Shown here: piece by piece, positions 1 through 8,058 of the stretch | Layout of the letters: each line of letters opens with the position of its first letter | Position numbering within the stretch: position 1 is the stretch's first letter | Source: a virus | DNA: 62,900 nucleotides | Strand: one strand, 5' to 3' | Virus record (IMG/VR): IMGVR_UViG_3300042987_001364 | Location: 1 to 62,900 of that record | The notes under the pieces: generated by a model | Seen by the model: only the letters and a program-made list of their open reading frames with translations | Told to the model about the DNA's origin: nothing | Databases searched by the model: none | Made by a program: the position numbers and the translations under genes

Positions 1-127
1 CAGGCATTGATGTCGGGCAAGACTATAGATGGTGAGCGCATCGAACAGGACGCCTCATCGCTACTGGCCGAGCTATCAGCACCACAAGACACGCCAGGCA
101 CAGCCAGCACCGACAGCACAAATGCTA
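1..127. repeat. Terminal direct repeat, left copy
   Basis: These 127 bases are identical to the last 127 bases of the window. The terminase small subunit gene continues in frame across the join, so the window is a circular sequence cut open. A length of 127 equals a common largest k-mer of short-read assemblers, so this is most likely an assembly overlap and not a biological terminal repeat. Confidence 0.95.
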
Positions 128-132
128 AGTGA
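1..132 (+). CDS. terS: Terminase small subunit, C-terminal end (continues from 62180)
   Basis: This is the last part of the terminase small subunit whose start is at 62180. Reading frame 1 is open from base 1 and stops at TGA 130-132. Only the last 5 bases (128-132) are unique to this end, because 1-127 duplicate 62774-62900. The joined gene has 241 codons. The C-terminal tail is rich in Ser, Thr, Asp and Pro and looks disordered. See the entry at 62180 for the functional description. Confidence 0.85.
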   Translation, partial: QALMSGKTIDGERIEQDASSLLAELSAPQDTPGTASTDSTNAK

Positions 133-234
133 TTGATTCTACAGGGACGGGTGTCGAAAAACACGGGGTTGTATCCCCACCGGCACCCCACCCCCCACGG
201 CAGCAAAGGGACTCCGTGTTCGGCTCTACATATT

Positions 235-267
235 ACTCCACACAAACGATTACCAACTCCACACAAA
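235..267. repeat. Two 12-bp iterons, 21 bp apart
   Basis: ACTCCACACAAA occurs at 235-246 and again at 256-267, a start-to-start distance of 21 bp (two helical turns). A looser third copy, CTCCCACAAAA, follows at 269-279. Phased direct repeats beside terminase genes are typical of sites bound by a small terminase subunit or an origin-binding protein. Which one, if either, cannot be told from sequence. Confidence 0.5.
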
Positions 268-495
268 TCTCCCACAAAATCAATCACTTACGTTTTTTGC
301 CTGTGTATTCCCCCAGACGGGACGGGTAAGGAGAGTCGCCTGACGGCGTGCGTTGCTAGTGTCTTTGGGCACTGTTTTTGGAGTGGAGTATGACTTTTGT
401 AATAGCGGAGTATCGGGCAACTAGTGCCGAAGGTCATAGTTTTGGTGGGGTAGGGGTGTGTTTTTTGTTCGGGAGCTACCCCACCCCTGCTGTAT

Positions 496-509
496 GGGGG
501 GTGCCCCCC
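496..509 (+). other. G6/C6 hairpin upstream of the winged-helix gene
   Basis: GGGGGGTGCCCCCC can fold into a six-pair stem with almost no loop and is flanked on both sides by TGTATGG. It sits 17 bases before the ATG at 527, where the ribosome binding site would be, and no good Shine-Dalgarno is visible there. It could restrict translation of the downstream regulator-like gene. Confidence 0.4.
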
Positions 510-526
510 TTGTATGGAACCGTGGA

Positions 527-880
527 ATGGATAAAGGCGTAGGTAAGAAAATTCAGTGGCGGAAGGTGTGTGGTCGTCCGATTGATTACAACCCGGTGAT
601 GACTTGGACGCGTTCGTCTTTGACGGCGGCGGAATGTGAGGCGGTGAGTATGACTCCGGTTCAGCGGGAGATGTACATTTTGATAGATGAGTTTTGGAAG
701 CGGTTTGGGTGTGGTCCGACGTACCGGGAGTTGGAGCAGTTGAGGGGTGTGAAGGGTTTGGGGAATGTGAAGCGGTTGGTGGATGCGTTGGTGAAGTTGG
801 GTGTGGTGAAGCGTGTAGCGGGTATGGAGCGGAGTGTTAGGCCGTCGTACATGAAATTTCACGCTAGGGAGTTTGAGTGA
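527..880 (+). CDS. LexA-like winged-helix DNA-binding protein
   Basis: A 117-residue protein. From about residue 42 it reads like the N-terminal DNA-binding domain of LexA: MTPVQREMYILIDEFW, then GCGPTYRELEQL, then a recognition-helix region and a GVVKRV wing. The LexA protease domain is absent, so it would bind DNA without RecA-triggered cleavage. I start at ATG 527; the frame is open back to 458 but that extension is Pro/Cys-rich and uncharacteristic. Codons are unusually rich in G and T (GTG, GGT, TTG), unlike the A/C-rich gene before it. It may be a phage regulator acting near the terminase promoter region. Fold call from residue pattern only. Confidence 0.55.
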   Translation: MDKGVGKKIQWRKVCGRPIDYNPVMTWTRSSLTAAECEAVSMTPVQREMYILIDEFWKRFGCGPTYRELEQLRGVKGLGNVKRLVDALVKLGVVKRVAGMERSVRPSYMKFHAREFE

Positions 881-902
881 TGAACTCGAAGAGTGAATTG
901 GA

Positions 903-1178
903 ATGGAAGAGATGACTGATCTGGAAGAAGTGTTGGCTGAGCGTGGCTCCAAGTACGGCGAGTTTTCAAAGAACTCTATGGTGAGCCAGTTGCTTAAATC
1001 AACTTTGTACAATGTTCCGCGAAATGCAGCGTTCTCCCACTATCAGCGGGAAGCGTTGGACATGATCGCCAATAAACTATCCAGGATTGTCTGCGGCGAC
1101 CCGAATTACGCCGACTCGTGGAGAGACATTGCTGGCTATGCCACGTTGGTGGCTGACATTCTTGAGTCTCGCAAATGA
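903..1178 (+). CDS. DUF6378-like phage protein
   Basis: A 91-residue protein with the pattern of a small family common in tailed phages: an N-terminal ERGSKYGEF motif, a central REALDMIANKLSRI helix, and a C-terminal GDPNYADSWRDIAGYA motif. Function is unknown. It overlaps the start of the large terminase subunit by 4 bases (ATGA), so the two are probably translationally coupled. An alternative start is ATG 912. Confidence 0.65.
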   Translation: MEEMTDLEEVLAERGSKYGEFSKNSMVSQLLKSTLYNVPRNAAFSHYQREALDMIANKLSRIVCGDPNYADSWRDIAGYATLVADILESRK

Positions 1179-3679
1179 GCGACTTGGCCGCGTTGATTTC
1201 TAAGCTGCCTGAGAATGAGCAACAGAAGTTGTTGGCTCAGGTAGGCGCATATAAAGAGGCGCTGGAGCGGGAGAAGGCGCAAGCGGACTTCATGGCGTTT
1301 GTGAAGATGATGTGGCCGTCGTTTATCCACGGTCGGCACCATGCTTTGATGGCGAAGAAGTTCGAGGAAATCGCGGCGGGGAAGGTGAAGAGACTCATCA
1401 TCAACATGGCCCCTCGGCACGCGATAAGGTTAGATATGAAGATACCAACATTGAACGGATGGAAAACGATGGCCGACTTATTGGTTGGCGATTATGTTTT
1501 CGGGCCTGATGGGATTCCAACAGAGGTAATTGGAAAATCAGAAGTGTTTCACGATAGAGACATTTATCGCGTGACTACGGATGATGGATTCAGCCTGGAT
1601 GTTGATGGCGAGCATCTTTGGACGGTTAGGTTGCACCGAAAGCACGATGTCTATCACGACTTCACGACTGAAGAGTTATGGCGTAGGCAGAACGGTGAAG
1701 TGCTGAGAATGGGTAGAGGTGGGAGCACACACTTCTTGGCGGGGCATGTCAAAAATCCACGATTGCCAAGATTGCCTGACGTGAATCCCGTCATTTACGA
1801 ACGGCAATCCTTGCCGATAGCACCCTATGTTCTTGGTGTATGGCTCGGTGATGGGCACAAGAATCAAGGGGTAATTACCTGTCACGATGACGATCAGGTT
1901 GGCATTCGGCAAATGTTCGAGGCGCTTGGGTACAGAACGACTGCCCAATCTACCCCGATGACGTTCGGAGTTTTGGGTCTAAAAGAAAAACTCCGCGATC
2001 TTGGTGTGTTAGGGAACAAACACATCCCGCAGGCGTATCTGATGGGTAGCGTAGATCAACGTAGATGGTTGCTCAAAGGTCTGATGGACACGGATGGCAA
2101 CGTGTCAAAAGCAGGTCAATGTTTCTTCGCGCAAAGCAACTTGAGTCTCATCAATCAAGTGCGCGAACTTCTAGCCAGCCTTGGGATTAAGAACTCATTG
2201 ATCTCTACCGAGGCAAAAATTGGAGACAAAAGCTACGGCAAGACATGGAGGATTAGCTTTTATGCTTCCAACATTGCTCATTTAGACAGGAAAGAAAATC
2301 GGACGATCAAGTACAAGCCAGCATTCGGAAGGTACATCAAAGTAGAAAAACTAAACGAAACTGGCAGTACGCAATGTATCAAGGTAGCTCGTCAAGACGG
2401 TTTGTTTTTGGCCGGAGAAGGCTACATTTGTACGCACAACACCAAATCCGAGTTTGGCTCGTTTCTTTTGCCGGCTTGGTTTTTAGGAAAGTACCCGGAG
2501 AAGAAAGTTATCCAATGTTCAAACACGGCGGAATTGGCTGTTGGCTTCGGACGGAAGGTTCGAAACCTGGTTGGGTCGGATCACTATAAGAAAGTGTTTC
2601 CGAGTGTTGATCTTCGGGCTGATAGCAAAGCGGCTGGACGCTGGGATACCTCGGGTGGGGGTAGCTATTTTGCTATCGGCGTTGGAGGTACGGTGACAGG
2701 TAAAGGTGCTGACCTTCTTATCATCGATGACCCGCACAGCGAGCAAGAGGCCAAGTTAGCCCAAGGCGACCCGACCGTATTTGACGGCGTGTATGAATGG
2801 TACACCTCCGGACCACGGCAACGTCTCCAGCCAGGGGCGGCCATTGTCGTAATTATGACTCGCTGGAGTGACAAGGACTTAACGGGCAAGATCATTAGGA
2901 ACTCACGACACGAGGACGAATGGGAAGTGATCGAGCTACCGGCCATCCTTCCATCGGGCGCACCTCTATGGCCTGAGTTCTGGAGTCTCGAAGAGCTTCT
3001 TGCTCTTAAAGAAGAGTTACCTTCCTACAAGTGGAACGCACAGTACCAGCAACAGCCGACTGGCGAAGCGGGTGCGATTATTAAGCGTGAGTGGTGGCGT
3101 ATATGGAATAAAGATCGTCCGCCTAATTGTGAATTCATTATCCAGTCTTGGGATACAGCCTTTACCAAAGGCGAGAGGTCGGACTATTCGGCCTGTACGA
3201 CTTGGGGTATTTTTAATCTTAACGAAGACCCCAATGATGTGAATATCATATTGCTGGATGCGTTTAAGGATAAATGGGAGTTCCCGGAATTAAAACAAGC
3301 AGCATTTAATTCGTGGAAAGAATGGGAGCCTGACGCATTTATTATTGAAGCGAAGGCAGCTGGGGCGCCGTTGATATTTGAGTTAAGGCGTATGGGTATT
3401 CCGGTTAGTGAATATACGCCATCGCGCGGTAATGACAAATTTGCGCGTCTCAATTCGGTTACAGATTTGTTTGCCTCGGGTAAAGTATGGGCACCGGACG
3501 CGAGGTGGGCTGATGAAGTAATTGAGGAAATGGCGAGATTTCCTAATGCGGAGCACGATGACTTATTGGATAGCTCGGTGCAGGCCCTCATCCGGTTTAG
3601 GCAGGGTGGATTTTTGCGGTTACAGACCGACGAGCCTGACGAGGAAATCGGATGGCGGCGAAAAAAGGCATATTATTGA
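1175..3679 (+). CDS. terL: Terminase large subunit with embedded intein
   Basis: The packaging motor ATPase and nuclease. The 834-residue precursor carries a 340-residue intein at residues 83-422; the spliced enzyme would be 494 residues, normal for the family. The P-loop is split: APRH before the intein joins TKSE after it. Walker B is LLIIDDP (about 514-520), and IMTRW with the following Asp is the coupling motif. The C-terminal RNase H-like nuclease shows acidic residues at D660 (SWDTAF), in IIEAKAAGAP, and D795/D796 (HDDLLDS). Because the intein interrupts the ATP-binding loop, packaging activity should depend on splicing. It follows the DUF6378-like gene with a 4-base overlap and precedes the portal gene. 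Confidence 0.95.
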   Translation: MSDLAALISKLPENEQQKLLAQVGAYKEALEREKAQADFMAFVKMMWPSFIHGRHHALMAKKFEEIAAGKVKRLIINMAPRHAIRLDMKIPTLNGWKTMADLLVGDYVFGPDGIPTEVIGKSEVFHDRDIYRVTTDDGFSLDVDGEHLWTVRLHRKHDVYHDFTTEELWRRQNGEVLRMGRGGSTHFLAGHVKNPRLPRLPDVNPVIYERQSLPIAPYVLGVWLGDGHKNQGVITCHDDDQVGIRQMFEALGYRTTAQSTPMTFGVLGLKEKLRDLGVLGNKHIPQAYLMGSVDQRRWLLKGLMDTDGNVSKAGQCFFAQSNLSLINQVRELLASLGIKNSLISTEAKIGDKSYGKTWRISFYASNIAHLDRKENRTIKYKPAFGRYIKVEKLNETGSTQCIKVARQDGLFLAGEGYICTHNTKSEFGSFLLPAWFLGKYPEKKVIQCSNTAELAVGFGRKVRNLVGSDHYKKVFPSVDLRADSKAAGRWDTSGGGSYFAIGVGGTVTGKGADLLIIDDPHSEQEAKLAQGDPTVFDGVYEWYTSGPRQRLQPGAAIVVIMTRWSDKDLTGKIIRNSRHEDEWEVIELPAILPSGAPLWPEFWSLEELLALKEELPSYKWNAQYQQQPTGEAGAIIKREWWRIWNKDRPPNCEFIIQSWDTAFTKGERSDYSACTTWGIFNLNEDPNDVNIILLDAFKDKWEFPELKQAAFNSWKEWEPDAFIIEAKAAGAPLIFELRRMGIPVSEYTPSRGNDKFARLNSVTDLFASGKVWAPDARWADEVIEEMARFPNAEHDDLLDSSVQALIRFRQGGFLRLQTDEPDEEIGWRRKKAYY
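1421..2440 (+). mobile_element. Class 3 intein with LAGLIDADG homing endonuclease
   Basis: In-frame protein intron, precursor residues A83 to N422, splicing to T423. It starts with Ala, not Cys or Ser. The block B region has H147 and W149, block F has C401 where most inteins have Asp (QCIKV), and the C-terminus is T420-H421-N422. Trp at B:12, Cys at F:4 and Thr at G:5 form the WCT triad of class 3 inteins, which splice through the block F cysteine. Two LAGLIDADG motifs, LGVWLGDG (D226) and LKGLMDTDG (D307), mark a homing endonuclease between the splicing blocks. The insertion lies exactly in the Walker A loop of terminase. The element looks intact. Confidence 0.93.
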
Positions 3680-3687
3680 GGTGAAGC

Positions 3688-6084
3688 ATGGCAACAAATT
3701 TTGACCGAGCGTTATACAGTGACGTGCCTCCACTAAATCTGGCTGAAGAGGCGCCAGAAATCGAAGTGGAAGTCGAATTTCCTGAAACATCACTTGGGAT
3801 TGACGGCCTTGAGATTAATCTTTCTTCAGAAGAAACAACGGCGGATGATTTTGATGGCAACTTGGCTGAGTTCATGGAGGAAGGTGCTCTTGAAAGCGTT
3901 GCTGGTGATCTTGTTGCTCTGGTGGATGCTGACATAAGCAGTCGCAAAGACTGGTCGGAGACATTCGTCAAAGGCTTAGAAGTTCTGGGGATGAAGTATG
4001 AAGAAAGAACAGAGCCATGGAACGGTGCCTGTGGTGTGTTTTCTACTGTGCTCACCGAAGCGGCAATTCGGTTTCAAAGTGAGTGTATTACCGAAACCTT
4101 CCCAGCAGCCGGCCCTGTTAAAACCCTCATCATCGGGGAAATAACCCAGCAAAAGACCGAAGCGTCAGAGCGTGTCAGAGATGACATGAACTACCAGCTT
4201 ACGGAGGTGATGCAAGAGTACCGCCCAGAACATGAGCGCGCACTGTTTAATCTTGGCCTGTCAGGAGCCGCGTTCAAAAAGGTCTATTTTGACCCGGCGC
4301 TTGATCGACAAGTATCCATGTACATCCCGGCTGAAGACATCATCATGCCGTATGGCTCGTCAGGCGTTCTCACCGCAGAGCGCGTGACCCACCTGATGCG
4401 CAAGACCAAGAACGAAATACGCAAACTGCAAGTAGCAGGCTTCTACCGCGACATCGATCTTGGCGAGCCAATCCAGATTCCGACTGATATCGAGAAGAAG
4501 AAAGCCGAGGAAGAAGGCTATTCAATCACAGATGACGAGCGTTATCAGATTCTCGAAATCCACGTCGATTACGACCTCCCCGGCTACGAGAACGAAGACG
4601 GAATTGCTCTGCCATATGTAATTACAATCGACCGTGGCAGCAACAAAGTTCTGGCAATTCGCAGGAACTACGCCGAAGATGACCCGACCTTCGCCAAACG
4701 TCAGCACTTCGTTCAATACACCTATATCCCTGGCTTCGGTGCGTACGGTTTTGGCCTGATCCATCTGATCGGTGGCTATGCCCGAGCGGGCACGATGCTC
4801 ATTCGGCAATTGATTGATGCCGGTTCCTTGGCAAATTTGCCCGGCGGATTGAAATCTCGCGGCCTGCGCGTCAAGGGTGACGACACGCCCATCGCCCCAG
4901 GTGAGTTCCGTGATGTGGATGTGCCGTCTGGGAGCATCCGGGACAACATCATGCCGTTGCCCTACAAGGAGCCAAGCCAAGTATTGATGGCACTTTTGGG
5001 CAATATCACCGAAGAAGCCCGAAGATTGGGTGCAATTTCGGACATGAAGATTAGCGACATGTCAGCGAATGCCCCAGTGGGTACGACGTTGGCATTGTTG
5101 GAACGGCAACTGAAGACCATGAGTGCGGTTCAGGCTCGTGTTCATTTCGCCATGAAGCAGGAATTCAAGCTGCTCAAGGCGATTATTCGTGATTTCACCC
5201 CAAGCCAGTACGAATACACGCCGGAGAAAGCCGACCGGAAGGCAAAACGCGAGGACTATGACCTCGTTGAAGTAATTCCGGTGAGCGATCCGAACAGCGC
5301 AACGATGGCGCAACGGATTATGCAGTACCAAGCGGCTATCCAATTGGCTCAAGGTGCGCCCCAAATCTACGATCTTCCTCAACTTCACCGCCAAATGCTC
5401 GAAGTTTTGGGTGTCAAGAACGCCGATAAGCTGGTGCCGCTTGAAGATGACATGAAACCGCGTGATCCGATCAGCGAAAACATGGCTTTCCTGTCCGGCA
5501 AACCCACGAAGGCGTTCATTTATCAGGATCACGACGCGCATATCGCGTGTCACATGTCGATGATGCAAGACCCGGTGCTGATGGCGCAGATTGGACAGTC
5601 TCCAATGGCCCAACAAATGCAGGCGGCGATTATGTCGCACGTGGCAGAGCACTTGGCATTCCTGTATCGCAAGCGTGTGGAAGAACAATTGGGTGTTCCG
5701 ATGCCAAAACCCAACGAAGAACTACCGGAAGACGTAGAAGTCCAGTTGTCGAGACTCGTGGCCCAGGCTGCAACACAGGTTTTGGCGCAAAGCAAGGGAC
5801 AAGCGGCACAGCAACAGGCCCAACAACAGGCACAAGACCCGCTTTTCCAGTTGCAACAACAGGAAATGCAGATCAAAGCGCAGGAAATCCAGAGAAAAGC
5901 CCAGAAAGACGCTCAAGACGGGCAAATTGCGCAGGCAAGACTGGCTTTGGAGTCGCAGCGCGCGGCAAATCAGGCCGAAGCAGACAGGTTGCGCATCGCG
6001 CTTCAGGCGCAACAACAGCAAGACGAGCAGGTACGCGATTTTGTCGATCGTATTACCGATATGCAATCACCCGAGACACGGTAA
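3688..6084 (+). CDS. Portal protein
   Basis: A 798-residue protein directly after the terminase, the usual place of the portal. It resembles the large portal proteins of podovirus-like environmental phages: an acidic N-terminus (to about residue 75), then the KYEERTEPWNGACGVFS region, a central body, and a Gln/Ala-rich coiled-coil C-terminus (about 690-798) likely to form the barrel and crown. Twelve copies would form the ring that connects head, motor and tail. Position, size and composition agree; I cannot confirm the fold by sequence alone. Confidence 0.85.
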   Translation: MATNFDRALYSDVPPLNLAEEAPEIEVEVEFPETSLGIDGLEINLSSEETTADDFDGNLAEFMEEGALESVAGDLVALVDADISSRKDWSETFVKGLEVLGMKYEERTEPWNGACGVFSTVLTEAAIRFQSECITETFPAAGPVKTLIIGEITQQKTEASERVRDDMNYQLTEVMQEYRPEHERALFNLGLSGAAFKKVYFDPALDRQVSMYIPAEDIIMPYGSSGVLTAERVTHLMRKTKNEIRKLQVAGFYRDIDLGEPIQIPTDIEKKKAEEEGYSITDDERYQILEIHVDYDLPGYENEDGIALPYVITIDRGSNKVLAIRRNYAEDDPTFAKRQHFVQYTYIPGFGAYGFGLIHLIGGYARAGTMLIRQLIDAGSLANLPGGLKSRGLRVKGDDTPIAPGEFRDVDVPSGSIRDNIMPLPYKEPSQVLMALLGNITEEARRLGAISDMKISDMSANAPVGTTLALLERQLKTMSAVQARVHFAMKQEFKLLKAIIRDFTPSQYEYTPEKADRKAKREDYDLVEVIPVSDPNSATMAQRIMQYQAAIQLAQGAPQIYDLPQLHRQMLEVLGVKNADKLVPLEDDMKPRDPISENMAFLSGKPTKAFIYQDHDAHIACHMSMMQDPVLMAQIGQSPMAQQMQAAIMSHVAEHLAFLYRKRVEEQLGVPMPKPNEELPEDVEVQLSRLVAQAATQVLAQSKGQAAQQQAQQQAQDPLFQLQQQEMQIKAQEIQRKAQKDAQDGQIAQARLALESQRAANQAEADRLRIALQAQQQQDEQVRDFVDRITDMQSPETR

Positions 6085-6087
6085 ATC

Positions 6088-6285
6088 ATGGAAAACAAGC
6101 TGTTGATGCTGCTTACCTCAAGGCTTGAGGAACGAAGAACTCAATTGATTGAATCACTGGCAGACGGAGCGGTTAAAGACCACTCCGAATACCGGTACTT
6201 GTGCGGCACGATCCGAGGTCTTGCGTTCGCACAATCAGAAATAGAAGACCTCGTGCGCAAACTAAGGGATTTTGATGATGAGTGA
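6088..6285 (+). CDS. Small conserved head-region protein
   Basis: A 65-residue, mostly helical protein with a heptad-like pattern and a YLCGTIRGLAFAQSEI segment. Proteins of this size and pattern recur between portal and scaffold genes in related phages, but their role is not known. It ends within the start region of the GroES-like gene (overlap of 8 bases), so expression is probably coupled. Confidence 0.6.
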   Translation: MENKLLMLLTSRLEERRTQLIESLADGAVKDHSEYRYLCGTIRGLAFAQSEIEDLVRKLRDFDDE

Positions 6286-6676
6286 GCTGTTAATCAGTGA
6301 CGGTCAGAACGAAACGGTGCTTCCAAATACGCCTGAAGAGAAAGCTAAGCAGTTGCCGGACCCCGTGACCTATCACTTGCTGTGTGCTTTGCCAGAAGTT
6401 GAGGAAGCTACTGAAGGTGGGATTCTAAAATCCGCCCAGAGTATTCACTTTGAGGAAGTTTTGTCCCCAGTTTTGTTTGTAGTCAAGATGGGTCCGGATG
6501 CCTACGCCGATAAGTCACGATTCCCGCAAGGGCCGTCCTGCAAGGTTGGTGATTTTGTATTGGTCCGTCCCAATACCGGCACTCGCGTCAAGATTCATGG
6601 CCGTGAATTCCGAATCATCGTTGACGATTCCGTTGAAGCAGTGGTGGACGATCCGCGCGGTATCAAGAGGGCTTGA
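6278..6676 (+). CDS. GroES-like co-chaperonin
   Basis: A 132-residue protein in the cpn10 family. It shows the order expected for GroES: an N-terminal strand around VTYHLLCALPEVEE, a mobile-loop region TEGGILKSAQ with the Gly-Gly-Ile/Leu type core that docks onto GroEL, then KVGDFVLVRPNTGTRVKI and a C-terminal FRIIVDDSVEAVV strand. It probably adapts host GroEL for folding the capsid protein, like T4 gp31. Genes for capsid, portal and scaffold surround it. Starts are possible at TTG 6272, ATG 6275 and ATG 6278; I use 6278, about 9 bases after CTAAGGGA. Confidence 0.8.
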   Translation: MSELLISDGQNETVLPNTPEEKAKQLPDPVTYHLLCALPEVEEATEGGILKSAQSIHFEEVLSPVLFVVKMGPDAYADKSRFPQGPSCKVGDFVLVRPNTGTRVKIHGREFRIIVDDSVEAVVDDPRGIKRA

Positions 6677-6678
6677 TT

Positions 6679-7593
6679 ATGAGTGACGATAAAGTTGAAT
6701 TTGAGATTCAGAGCGAGGAATCTCAAACGGAAACAAAAACGCCTGAACCTGAGCTAGAAATTATTGACGACACGCCCGAGAAGGATCGCGGCCGTAAGCC
6801 CATGGAGGAACCGCCCAAGGAATTTTCCGAGGACGAGATTTCTCAATACCATGAGAGCGTCCAGAAACGTATCAAGCATTTTACTAAGGGTTATCACGAA
6901 GAGCGTCGTGCAAAGGAAGCAGCACTGCGCGAGCGTGAGGAAGCATTAAAACTGGCTCAGTCAATTATTGAAGAAAATAAACGACTGAAATCCACAGTAT
7001 CCGAAAATCAGCAAGCATTGCTTGAGCAGGCAAAACGGGTTACTGCGCAAGAGCTGGAGAAGGCCAAAGAGGAATTCCGTAAAGCCTATGATATGGGTGA
7101 TTCCGAAGCCTTGGCTTCCGCACAGGAAAACCTGACATCGGCAAAGATTAAAGCAGAAAGAGTTGCTAACTTTACGCTGCCCTCTTTACAGCAAGAAGAG
7201 CCTGCGTTACAAATACCTCAAGCGCCAAAACAACAGCCAGATCAACGTGCTGAGAAATGGCGTAATGACAATCAGTGGTTCGGGCAAGACCGTCGTATGA
7301 CTGCTTATGCCTTGTCACTCCACGATGAGCTTACATCGGTAGAGCATATTGATCCTACCAGCGATGAATACTATCGGAAAATCGACGCAGAAATGCGTGA
7401 GAGATTCCCGGATAGGTTTGATTCGGATGCGCCTCCTCCGAAGAAATCAACAGTTGTGGCCCCTGCCACGAGAAGCACAGCGTCCAAAAAGATCGTGCTG
7501 ACTCAAACGCAGGTCAATATCGCCCGCCGGCTGGGTCTTTCTCCGGAAGCCTATGCCAAAGAGGTTGCGAAACTTAATAGAGGAAATGTCTAA
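6679..7593 (+). CDS. Putative capsid scaffolding protein
   Basis: A 304-residue, highly charged protein. The N-terminal 60 residues are acidic and Pro/Thr-rich; residues about 60-170 form a long predicted coiled coil (EERRAKEAALREREEALKLA); the C-terminus (from about 240) is basic and compact. This build and its place just before the head genes match scaffolding proteins. The frame opens at TTG 6673, but ATG 6679 is the natural start. Its last base overlaps the next gene's ATG. Confidence 0.7.
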   Translation: MSDDKVEFEIQSEESQTETKTPEPELEIIDDTPEKDRGRKPMEEPPKEFSEDEISQYHESVQKRIKHFTKGYHEERRAKEAALREREEALKLAQSIIEENKRLKSTVSENQQALLEQAKRVTAQELEKAKEEFRKAYDMGDSEALASAQENLTSAKIKAERVANFTLPSLQQEEPALQIPQAPKQQPDQRAEKWRNDNQWFGQDRRMTAYALSLHDELTSVEHIDPTSDEYYRKIDAEMRERFPDRFDSDAPPPKKSTVVAPATRSTASKKIVLTQTQVNIARRLGLSPEAYAKEVAKLNRGNV

Positions 7594-8042
7594 TGGAAAA
7601 GCAAGTAAGAACACCGCGAGAACAGGAACAGCGTGCAGCCTTCGAGCGCCCGACTTCGTGGCGTCCGCAAAGTCTGTTGCCCAATCCGAATCCGGAGCCG
7701 GGCTATACGTTCCGTTGGGTTCGTGTTGCGATGCTTGGCATGGATGATCCAAAGAACATTTCCACTAGTCTTGGCGAAGGTTGGGAGCCGGTCAAGGCAT
7801 CAGAACATCCTGAGATTCGTCTGTTCAACGCGGGCAACAACCGCTTCCCGGACAGTATCGAAATCGGTGGTTTGTTGCTTTGCAAGATTCCGGCGGAGTT
7901 TATGGAGCAGCGGAGTCAGTATTTTGAGCAAAAGACTGAATCCGATATGCGCGCCGTAGACAGCAACTTTATGCGAGAAGGCGATCCGCGTATGCCTCTG
8001 TTCAAGAACAGGGACTCGCGGACAACATTTGGACAAAGATAA
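7593..8042 (+). CDS. Conserved head-region protein
   Basis: A 149-residue protein between scaffold and capsid genes. Recognisable stretches are PGYTFRWVRVAMLG, DSIEIGGLLLCKIP and a C-terminal charged tail. The same arrangement is seen in related environmental phages, where it is annotated only as hypothetical. A minor head or scaffold-associated role is inferred from position. Confidence 0.6.
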   Translation: MEKQVRTPREQEQRAAFERPTSWRPQSLLPNPNPEPGYTFRWVRVAMLGMDDPKNISTSLGEGWEPVKASEHPEIRLFNAGNNRFPDSIEIGGLLLCKIPAEFMEQRSQYFEQKTESDMRAVDSNFMREGDPRMPLFKNRDSRTTFGQR

Positions 8043-8058
8043 ATTCTAGGAGCGAAAC

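Larger units (their letters stand above)
133..526. other. Non-coding gap with strand-composition switch
   Basis: No convincing gene lies between the terminase small subunit stop and the winged-helix gene. The top strand is rich in C and A up to about 300 and becomes rich in G and T from about 330 onward, continuing through the next gene. Both flanking genes run in the same direction, so gene orientation does not explain this. The gap holds two exact 12-bp direct repeats, an A+T-rich stretch (about 260-300) and a G6/C6 hairpin just before the next start. An origin or packaging site is possible; neither is shown. Confidence 0.5.

Noticed and set aside
5547-6128. 193-codon plus-strand frame over the end of the portal gene
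   Set aside because: Out-of-frame by-product of the Gln/Ala-rich portal tail.
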